Under the pieces are notes generated by a model. The model made no database searches and had not been told where the DNA came from. It saw nothing but the letters and a program-made list of their open reading frames with translations. This document shows, one piece after another, positions 35,801-47,800 of a stretch of 64,000 bases of DNA. The stretch lies in assembly GCF_963675165.1 (NCBI RefSeq), contig NC_087384.1, forward strand, positions 2,497,315-2,561,314. The letters are read 5' to 3'. Source of the DNA: Halichondria panicea (lineage: Eukaryota > Porifera > Demospongiae > Suberitida > Halichondriidae). The first letter of the stretch is position 1, and each line of letters begins with the position of its first letter. The translations under genes were made by a program, and so were the position numbers.

Positions 35801-38800
35801 TCTGCTATAACGTGCAAAGATTAAAAGCGTAGCCTGAGAATGCTTCCGGTAAGCAGTCAACTCACAGAATTTATTCAACGTGCTTTAGAGGCCATTCCAC
35901 AAAATATAAGTGCCTCGAAAATGTTGTGCTATACAGTAAAGGTATATACACTCACCGAAACTGTGTTTGGATTCTTGCGGTTGACTTATGCTTCCAGTTG
36001 GTAGATGAGGAGACAATATAACATCTTGATCACCTAAGTTGGGTTCATATCATAATTATATGACACGTACAGTTCCTTACTCCCTAGAGGCAGCAGTCCT
36101 TCGCGTTCGGCCAGGATATGATCACTCTTGTATTTGAGGTACTCCTTTTCTGTGTTGATATTATAACAGTACCCTAACTGAACATACAGCGTTACCTTTT
36201 CTAACTAGTAAATGTTCTTGCAGTCAAGCACGCGTGGAGCACCACACATCAAAACACATAATACAGTCATGTACATAACTTACTTTCTTTGCTTCTCCAA
36301 GAAAACAATTTTTTTTCTTTTTTTCGAGTGATGCCTATATATTTCTGTAGAGTATTAATCACGTTTGTTCGAGATATGCGCTCTGACCATTGAATAGCGG
36401 GTGATTGTAGCTTGTTCAACAACCCTGCACAGAGTAAAAACAGTACTGCACATCATAGTATACTGATCATGTATGCAAAAAATAGGATAATGTACATGTA
36501 ACATAATAAAGAAACCATGCAGAAGAGTGATATACAATAAACACAGTGCATGCATTTATGATTGTTATTCATGCACTCATGTAGCATACACTACGGCACT
36601 GCCTGCTCTATACCACTAACTGTATATATGTACCTTGCGGCTGCTGGTCTACTGGAGGGTCGGTGCTCTGACTGGGAGCAGCAGATGGTGCCCCAAGAGA
36701 CTGAAGATATTCGATGGTTTCAGTATGACCCTCCTGTATTGCATAGTCAAGTGGAGTCCTGCCTCCAGCATCAGTTACACCTGCACATAAGGTCAGCGAT
36801 ACTACATATAAATAATTACACTCCACTGTTGCTGTAGCTACGGCCTAAAAAATGTGTATCTTGTTTTGTTTGTAAGGGCTATATGCAAACCAGTCATGTG
36901 ACTAATACGATATTACTAACTGGATCATCACACTCACTGGTGTCACAGTGGGCTCTCTCCACCATGTACTGTACCACATCTTTGTGTCCACCAAAGCAAG
37001 CAATGTGGAGGGGAGTCATGCCATTATTCATCTTTACAACTGGAATAAGACAAAAATTGATTCCACAGAGTAAAAACAGTATAAACAGTTCATATGAATG
37101 CTATGAGGCTGACTCTTGCTTATTTCACAATCATTCTACTTAATGGAACTGTCTGATATACTAATTATGAGGCCAGTACAAGCACATGATTAATTATAGC
37201 GGTTGTTGCATGCAACTAGGAAACGACACTTGGCCCTATGGTTACATGCAATGTTGTCACAGCTATATAGTTGCTATAATTATGTCTATGGAGGGAGGGG
37301 GGTTGAAGTAGTGTAAGCGGCACTATCAGAATGAAAGCACAGTAGGTACTGACGCCTCGGTGGAGATATAACATAAAACTACATGCAATAGCAAGGGCGT
37401 ATGAAAAGAAGAGGGCGTGCAACAACAATCTATCGTATTATAAATGGAGGGAGTTTATGTCAGAATAGTGAAGAATTTATTGCACGTGCACGCACTTTAT
37501 ACTCTTGTTTTTACTCTGTTTACTAGTGGGCAGTTGGCTAAATCTTAATCACAGCTAAATATAGCGCTGACGCACACACAGTATACATTGTGAGTTGCAT
37601 GCCCTCTTCTCTTCATATGCCCTTGACAATAACAAACATTATATCATGATGAACATTTTTGCATTGCTGCATGCAGACCGAGGCATAATATAATTATGTA
37701 CATACATGTACATAGAAACTCACTGGTGTCACAGTGGGCTCTCTCAACTAAGCATTCCACCACTTCACAATGACCATTCACACTGGCTACGTGCAATGCT
37801 GTGGCCCCATCCTGTACAGAGACAAGTGAATAAGTATAGGTCAACTACGTACAACCAAGGTGCGCCTCAAGCATGAGTTGAGCACCCCTAAACAACAAAA
37901 ATATACCTAAGGGTGTGGTCATCAACATCATCTAGCTTGGATGCTAACCTAGCAACGGCATAAATATGGAAACAGTAACGTCAATGGCTTGAAAGACTTT
38001 TAGATGCTAGAATTGAAAAGTATCTACTTAATATAGTTTTCTCAAGCTTTCTTCCTGGGGATTGCATGACAGGTGTACTCGATAATACATACACTACTCG
38101 CCATGCTACAGTTTCTAAAACAATCGTCCAGTCATAGAGTTTCCTCCTCACCATGTCCCGGTGATCGGTAAAATGTTACAAACTAGCGTAAAACGAATTC
38201 GCCAGATTCTGGGGAACTCAGTTGCGCATTTTCTCTATCACCTTGGCTATAGATACTAGGCCCAGTTGCCGACCTAGCGTTATTTTAGAAAGCACTCGAC
38301 CAGGGACCGAGCTTGGACGATGAAAGCACCGTGAGTGTTGATGCCTCGGTGGAGGTGTCAAAGCTACATAACATATAATGCTAATAATAGCTTAAAAATG
38401 CTATCATTATAATGATCATGATTAACATTTTTAATTTTGATGCAGCAAAGGCAAAATCTAGAAACACAAGGAAACTCAAAGTGATCGATCATGATTCTTA
38501 TTAAAAACGATCAATGCCAAAAGTCCAAGTCTAAAATAAATGGCTGCATCAGCAGAGCCTTGCAGCTCTCTTCTCACCCTTGCAGCTACCAATAGCTACA
38601 GCGTTCTAGTGCAGCTAGAGCTATTACTAAGTAGAGTAGCAACACTCTGTGGACAAGTTATTCTACGCACTCTTCTGAAAAGGCTGCAATGGCATTCCAA
38701 GTAAGCAAAACTAAGCATAACTCGAGAATCAAGCAGATATTAAAGCCTATAGAAACTCATACCTGCACTTCATTGATCTTTCAACAGTCTGCACACACAC

Positions 38801-41800
38801 ACACACGCACGCACGCACGCACGCCCACACACACGCACGCACGCACGCGCACACACACGCACGCACGCGCACACACACACACACACCCTAACCCTAGCCA
38901 GTACTTGTAGAATGTAAAGCAGTGGTCGGAAAGGCTAAGTGGTGGTCGGAAAATATCTAGTGGTGGTCGCAGCTTACCTAAACGACCACTGTAGGCAGAA
39001 CCTTGCTATTGTCTTTTTCATAAACCATGCACATACAGATATGCAATCACATAGAAGCGCACTGTGAATGATAGGTAAGGATTATGAGTCTTAAAAGCAG
39101 AGCTAAAAGCTTATTAGGTATTATAATTGTATGATGTGCTATTAGCGACTGGAGAGTGTACAGCAATTAATCCCGTATCACATCCGGTCCAGTAATTGCA
39201 CGTTGTCATTGACAGCGTGAAATTACCTGTCAAGTAATTGCACACTGTATTTGACAACGGGTTGTTTTCGAATACGCTGGCAAGGTTAATACGACTTGGC
39301 TACGCCTCATGCAATTAGTATCCTTGCCATTGCTTGTTACTCGTGCTATTAATCCCATATTGCACTATTAGCCATACTATTAATTATGAGCAATTAAACC
39401 TCACCTTCTCTTGCATGCCCACCTGAGCCATAGCTGCAATTAACACTTCAACTACCCTCAAGTGACCATTCTGAGAAGCTACGTACAGCGCAGTAGCTCC
39501 AGTCTGTACAGAGTCAAGTGAGGAGTGATGAGAAGGTGAACACACACACACACCACGTTTTAGGTTGATAAGCCTCACGACACACATGACAGAGGAAACT
39601 TTATGACTAGCTAATCTCTAAGATGTGTACAGCTAGATACACTCACCTCTGCTTGCATATCAACATTGGCTCCAGCATTGATTAGAAGTTCCACACACTT
39701 CAGGTGACCTTCGAAACTGGCTGACCAGAGAGGGGACTGACCAGACTGTACATGTAGTACATGAGCAGTAGTATGTTATACCATAGATATAGATACATAT
39801 AGAACAATAAGAGGGATTCAGTCCCGACTGTACATGAGCAGTATGTTTATAAGTGTTTGCCAGTGTAAACAAAAGAATAACATGATAATTATGATTGTGA
39901 TAATTATCACTAATGTTATTCATTTACAACTGCCAGTTAGAAAAAGCCAATGAATATAGTTACTGATTTTTATTCATTGCCTTTCCTGCTAGTTGCGGTT
40001 ACAACAGCTAGTATCTGTGACGTAGGTCTGGAGGAATGCTTTTTGTGTACAGTCTATTAGAGTTGCATACTGAACTCCTTGTCAATGCTTATAAGGCAAT
40101 TGCCTTACAGTTATTGGCCTACTAACCCTAACCTACGTACGCACATGCATTTGATGAGCATGCTTTATTAATTACTCCATAGATAGAGCTGTAAAATACA
40201 GATACAACGTATATCGACCTGCTTACCGTATTACTAGAATATTTTGCGGGCCTTTGCGAATGAGCAGAAATGTTGACCCGTTGCGATCTAACTTTTGCGT
40301 TCTGACAAGGATCATGTGTATTTATTTAGGTATTGCAGATTTTATTGTTCAGAATCATCGCAGAGGCCCGGGGACTTTTTGCTCATTCAACCCAACCCTA
40401 CTATTAGCCCATGCACTGTGCTAATGATCTATCATTATGTGGTCAAAACGAAAGTGTATACTGTAGATTTATAAACTACACTAATTGTTGTGAGGATTGA
40501 GCTAGCTATACATAATTATACTATTCGCCATGCTAGAGTTTCTAAAACAATCGTCCAGTCATACAGTTTCCTCTTCGCCATGTCCTGGTGATCTGTAATG
40601 TGCACAAACTAGTTTACTTACAAACTAATGTATAGAACAAATTCCTCAGATTCTGGGGAACTTGTGCATTTGCACTATCACTTTGACAATAGATACCAAG
40701 CCCAGTTGTCGACATAGCGTTAATTTAGAGAGACTGAGGCTAATTTATTCATTACCCAAGATTGTGTAGATTATGTAGTGTTGTTAATGAGGTTCATCAT
40801 TGCATGTGACGTCATGCGTTAATGTGTTTGGCTAGCTAGCTGCTGAAACTATATCTTTAGCAACAAAAGCGGTTGGCTTAAAAAAACAAGGTTTTTTGCT
40901 GTTTAGGCCCTCAATAGATAGAGTACAGAGGCCAAAAACCAAACCGTAGACCTACATATCTATACAAAAAACAAACAACGCAAGTGTGGATTGGTCTGAA
41001 TGTTTTGGTTCTAAAAGGTGCGCCACTATATCATATAATTTTTGGCTCTGAAATCAATTACTGTAACTGACCTTGTGTTGAGTGTTGACTGTAGCCTTGG
41101 CTGCTAAGAGGACCCTCACCACCTCATCATGTCCATTGCCACTGGCTACATGGAGAGCTGTCACGTTGTCCTGTATTAGAGTGAATATATACATTATTAT
41201 ATACAAGGAGCTTGCACGGTTTGAGCAAATACACTTCACGTACTAGTTAATGCACCGTTGCAAGTATACCGGAAGTAATAATTAGTGGGCGTTCGGAAAT
41301 TCCAGGCTCTTAAATGAATAGGACTATTCTTAGTATAGTAGGTAGTTTATGCAGACGTTTCCTCCCGGAGGGACATTTAGGCTAATAACATAGAACACAA
41401 CTAATATTCTTGCTGATCCATAAGAGATAATATCAGCACAGATTTTATCTAGCACGTACGTAATTGTCTTTTAAAAATAAATTTTTTGGCTGCCACGTGC
41501 AGAAATGCTAGAGTCAAAGTTCACTGAGGCTACTATTTGAGAGCGGCTACTAAATGTTTCATTTTGCTAGCAAGGGAGGCCTTTATACAAGAGCGGCCTC
41601 TGATCGAGCATATACGGTACATGTAATATTCTTACTGATCCATTTAAGAGACAATACCAGCACAGATTTTATCTAGCACGTACGTAATTGCCTTTCAAAA
41701 AACCATATACAGTTGCGCAATTAACCTACATGTACATAGAAAAGTGAATGATGGGTAAAGATCACAATTCTTAAAAGCAAATAACATGCGCAGGTCCAGG

Positions 41801-44800
41801 ACACAGAAACAAAATGGTACAGAATTAATGCTTATGATGAGAATACAATACAACAGGGGTATGAGCAATTAAACACACCCTACTATTGTCTTTTTCAAAA
41901 ACCACATACAGATGCGCAATAAATGTCTCACATAGAGCGCACTTTGAATGACAACCAGGACATGACAGAGGAAACTCTATGACTAGCTAATCTCTGAGAT
42001 GTGTACAGTTAGATACACTCACCTCTTCTTGCATATCAACATTGGCTCCAGCATCGATTAGAAGTTCCACACACTTCAGGTGACCATTGCAACTGGCTGC
42101 CCAGAGAGGGAACTCACCCGACTGTACATGTAGTACATGATCAGTAGTATGTTACACCATAGATATATGTGTAGAACAATAAGAGGGATTAGAAACGAAA
42201 ATGTTTACGTGAAACACTCCGCGTTATAGGGTGTGGCTAATCAATGAAATCAATTACTGTAACTGACCTTGCTCTGAGTGTTGACTGTAGCCTTGGCTGC
42301 TAAGAGGACTCTCACCACCTCATCATGTCCATTGCTACTGGCTGCGTGGAGAGCAGTCCGGTTGTCCTGTATTAGAGTGAATATATACATTATTATATAC
42401 AAGGAGCTTGCACGGTTTGAGCAAATACACTTTACGTACTAGTTAATGCACAGTTGCAAGTATACCGGAAGTAATAATTCGTGGGCGTTTGAGTATTCTT
42501 AGTGTGTTATTAGTTCTTAGGTAGTTTATGCAGACATTTCTTCGTGGAGGAAGCCACTCATTTGGCCAAAAGTGAGAGTTTGCACAAAACCTATAGTCTT
42601 ATACAGCTGACATTTCTATTTGTTATAGGCTAATAACATAGAACACAACGCTCCCTCTAGAGGAAATGTCTGCATAAGCCCTACTATAACAAGAATTAGG
42701 GAACGTTTAGGCAACAGTTTTAGGATAAGTAGCTATAAACACACACAAAACATATTAAAAAACGTGGGCGTGGCTGCGTAATAGCTGATTCAGAGGCCGC
42801 TCTTGTATAAAGGCCTCAACCAAGTAGTAACCTCCCTACAGTCGGCCCATTTTCAGTGCAATAGAAGCCGCTCTCAAATTGTAACCTCAGCGAACTTTGA
42901 GGCTGCATGGTAACCATGATTCTAAGGTAGCAGCTAGCTAGGTAGCAGCTTGATAGTACTTTTGAAAGACTTTCTCATGGCAGAGTTCGAGTTTGTGCTA
43001 AAAAGAACTTTTCATGACAATAAAAGTTGTTGAATTATAAAAGAAGAGAGGGCATGCAACTCACTATCTAGTACACGTAGCTAGCAGAATTCAAATGTGG
43101 GTGGTTGAATACCGTGTAGCGCGAAATTTTCGGCTTAATTAATTTTCGTAGATTTCGTGGGTTAGAAATCCTACACGAAAATTAAGTCCTTGTTCTTTAA
43201 TTAGAATTATCTGTTATAACGTGCAACGATTTAAAAGCATGGCTTCCGATATAAGCAGTCATTCCGCAAACATTGTGCAACAAAATATGCTTTTAGAGAC
43301 CACTAAAAATACAAGTGCCTCGAAAATTATGTGTAGAACAATAATATATTTATATATTTTTTATTTGTTATAGTAGTCCGCGTTATAGGGTGTGGCTAAA
43401 ACTACAAAGGATTATACAGCATGCTCATTACTTGTCCTGACTGCCATACAATCTGCTGATAAAAAGTAATAGAATTTAGCTCTAAAAGGTCGACAATAAA
43501 ATACTATACAAGAAGGAATAGCCCTTACTATGAAGTCATGGGAGGTCAAGGCCCGTGGTGTGTCTAAAAGTATACTAAGCCAGTTTGAAGGATAAACATT
43601 TCTGAACAGTACAGCTTATCCATAGCGTGACCATTCTATATAGCATTTAGATACAGTAGAACCTCGCTAATCCAGACCCCTTTAATCCAAAACCTCGCAA
43701 ATCCAGACAAAATGGCAAACTGAAAAAGAGGAGGGGCTGTCAGTAGAATAGAGTACTGCGCATATGCGCAATGTAAATTGCTTAGCTGAATAAGACAATG
43801 GCCACTGCAAAGAAAACAAAGAGAGAGCTCACAAGACTCACTGTATTGGAGAGAAAGTTGAGATAAAGACTATTCTAGCTAGCAGCTTCCCTTCTGGCCA
43901 CAGTAATATCATAATACATGTACAAAAGTGTCTTCGTTAATGATTTCATAATCAATTAATGACATCTGTTAATCCGGAAATTTCATGTATTCGGATGGGG
44001 TCTGGTCCCGCTCTATTCGGATTGGCGAGGTTCTACTGTACATAATAACCAATGTCCTTCACTGTTTTGGCTTCACAGCAGGGAGAGAAAAGTTGACATG
44101 GAGTAATTCAAGAGTAAAAACAACGGACTTAGAGCTTGTCAGTGATGTAAACTTAATTACTTCTCTAGAGTACTTGAGTGATTGCTAGTAGATAGTGGCT
44201 AAATACAGCCTCATGCACGGTAAACCACGAAACAGTGCAAGGTTACAGCTGCCAATAGCTAGCGTTCTACTGCAGAGCTAACTGCGCGATCGCTAAATTA
44301 TAACCGCGGAGTGTTTCAACCGCTTATAAGGCAATTGTCTTACAGTTATTGGCCTATACTAACCCTAACCTACGTACACGCATGCATTTGATGAATACCT
44401 GCATGCTTTATTAATTACTCCATAGATGGAGCTGTAAAATACAGATACAACGTATATCGACCTGCTTACCGTATTACTAGAATATTTTGCGGGCCTTTGC
44501 GAATGAGCAGAAATGTTGATCCTTTGCGATCTAACTATTGCGTTCTGGCAAGGATCATGTGTATTTATTTAGGTATTGCAGATTTTATTGTTCCGAATCA
44601 TCACAGAGGCCCGGGGACTTTTTGCTCATTCAACCCAACCCTACTATTAGCCCATGCACTGTGCTAATGATCTATCATTATGTGGCCAAAACGAAAGTGT
44701 ATACTGTAGATCTATAAACTACACTAATTGTTGTGAGGATTGAGCTAGCTATACATATACTATTCGCCATGCTAGAGTTTCTAAAACAATCGTCCAGTCA

Positions 44801-47800
44801 TACAGTTTCCTCTTCGCCATGTCCTGGTGATCTGTAATGTGCACAAACTAGTTTACTTACAAACTAATGTATAGAACAAATTCCTCAGATTCTGGGGAAC
44901 TTGTGCATTTGCACTATCACTTTGACAATAGATACCAAGCCCAGTTGTCGACATAGCGTTAATTTGAGGCTAATTTATTCATTACCCAAGATTGTGTAGA
45001 TTATGTAGTGTTGTTAATGAGGTTCATCATTGCATGTGACGTCATGCGTCAATGTGTTTGGCTAGCTAGCTGCTGAAACTATTATACAATATCTTTAGCA
45101 ACAAAAGCAGCTGGCTTAAAAACAAGGTTTTTTGCTGTTTAGGCCCTCAATAGATAGAGTATGTAAAACACAGAGGCCAAAAACCAAACCGTAGACCTAC
45201 ATATCTATACAAAAAACAAACAACGCAAGTGTGGATTGGTCTGAATGTTTTGGTTCTAAAAGGTGCGCCACTATATCATATAATTTTTGGCACTGAAATC
45301 AATTACTGTAACTGACCTTGTTCTGAGTGTTGACTGTAGCCTTGGCTGCTAAGAGGACCCTCACCACCTCATCATGTCCATTGCTACTGGCTACGTGGAG
45401 AGCAGTCCGGTTGCCCTGTATTAGAGTGAATATATACATTATTATATACAAGGAGCATGCACGGTTTGAGCAAATACACTTCACGTACTAGTTAATGCAC
45501 CGTTGCAAGTATACCGGAAGTAATAATTAGTGGGCATTCGGAAATTCCAGGCTCTTAAATGAATAGGACTATTCTTAGTGTAGTATAAATTATAGGTAGT
45601 TTATGCAGATATTTCCTCCCGGAGGGACATTTAGGCTAATAACATAGAACACAACGAATATTCTTGCTGATCCATAAGAGACAATATCATCACAGATTTT
45701 ATGTATAATACGCACGTAATTATCTTTCAAAAACCATATGCAGTTGCACAATTATAATAATTCACCTACATGTACATAGAAAAGTGAATGATAGGTAAGG
45801 ATCACTATTCTTATGAGAATGCAATACTAACAGTGGTATGAACAATAAAACCTCACCTTCGCTTGGATATCAACTCGAGCCATAGCTGCAATTAACACTT
45901 CAACTACCCTCAAGTGACCATTCTGAGCAGCAACATGCAGCGCAGTAGCTCCATGCTGTACAGATTCAAGTAAGGAGTGATGAGAAGGTAAACACACACA
46001 TCAGCTCACAGACCACGTTTTAGGTTAATACGCGTCACGACACACAACCAGGACATGACAAAGGAAACTCTATGACTAGCTAATCTCTGAGATGTGTACA
46101 GCTAGATACACTCACCTCTGCTTGCATATCAACATTGGCTCCAGCATCGATTAGAAGTTCCACACACTTCAGGTGACCATCGAAACTGGCTACCCAGAGA
46201 GGGGACTGACCCGACTGTACATGTAGTACATGATCAGTAGTATGTTATACCATAGATATAGATACTTATACCACACTTACGTCACCACTAATTGATCTCA
46301 TTGGTCAACAGCTGTAGGATATATAGAATATTAGCATACAGCCCCAGGCATGCACAGTTTTTCAAGTTGTTTTTTAGTTTTTTCATTTGTTCAAGAAAGT
46401 AAGCAAAGAGAAAAGAGCCATGCTTGACAGTACTAAGACTCAAAGCGACGGCAGAAACAAGGAAGGTGCTCTCCAACAAGATGGCTAAGCTTCCATGGGT
46501 CCATGGGCGCGGTTTAGATACATTTTATCCAAGGAGAGCTTGCAACTCCAGTAGGGGACGTCGAATGGTCAAAGCTTGGACCAAGGAAGCTCTTGAGCAT
46601 CTGTAGGAGTCAACATGTTGCTCAACTAGCTCTTTGACGGCTGCAAAATCCGGCATAGTCTTGTTCTTTTTTGCAGTCTGCATCGCGATTGAATTGTTGC
46701 TAGGGGGAGGTCCTTTTATAGTGCTACGGTCACGTGGTATAAGTCAGATATGCCACACCTACTCGGAGGATATGCACCCTATATATCCTCCGCTACCGTG
46801 GTTACATACCCCTCGGCTCCGCCTCGGAGTAACCACGGTAGCGGAGGATATATGGGTGCATATCCTCCTCTTAGGTGTGGTATATCCTATACATATAGAA
46901 CAATATGAGGGATTAGAAACAAAAATGTTTACGTGAAACACTCCGCGTTATAGGCTGTCTAAAACTACAAACGATTATATTTATAGTGAGCATGCTCATT
47001 ACCCATCTTGACTGCCATAAAATGTGCTGTACATAGAATTGATTATTATGCTTCGGTGCGCATGCACAAGCGAGGTATATGGTAGTGTGTTTGTCTGTCT
47101 GTGTGTCTGTAGGCTGCTCAAGGATCAATGAAGTGCAAGTAAGAGTTTCTATAGGCTTCTAGTCATGGATTTTAATTCGTGGATTTGCAAAATAATGCTT
47201 CATTCTCAAGTTATGCCTAGTTTTGCTTGCCTTTTCAGAAGAGCACGTAGCCAAACTTGTTTACCGACTCTACTTAGTAGTTAGCTCTGCACGTAGCTGC
47301 AAGAGTGAGAAGAGAGCTGCAAGGCTCTGCTGATGGCAGCCATTAATTTTAGACTTGAATCTTGCCATCAATCGTTTTTAACAACAATCGTGGTCCAATC
47401 ATTACCCACTCTTTTAGTTTGCATGCAGCAAATTGAAAAAAATACTGTTCATCATGTGTATTAGTAGCTTTATGTTAATTATGTAGCTTAGGCATCTCTA
47501 CCGAGGCATCATGCAGCACCTGCGGTGCTTTCATAAAAGTAAAGATAATCTAGCTCTAAAAGGTCGACTAAGCAACTCAGCCACTATCACTAAACAAACT
47601 AAAGTGCAAACCCTCGTCTGGAGACGTGACATTATTATAAAGAAACCAGAAGAGTTATATAATGCAGTGCATGTATAGTGATGAATATCATGTATGACTT
47701 ATTAAACTGTCTAGCACAGCAACTTAGGAGCTAATTTTAAAACCAGACTGGAGGCACGCGCACTGTGGACTAGCCTGGAGTCTCATGCAGAGAGGCTCCT

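Noticed and set aside
38880..38895. CCCTAACCCTA as telomeric repeat
   Set aside because: Too short, and it borders a CA microsatellite.
38689..38910. 73-aa ORF rich in His/Thr
   Set aside because: Translation of the CA/CACG microsatellite.
46424..46606. 60-aa basic ORF
   Set aside because: No splice context, no domain, and it lies in an intron region of the ankyrin gene on the opposite strand.
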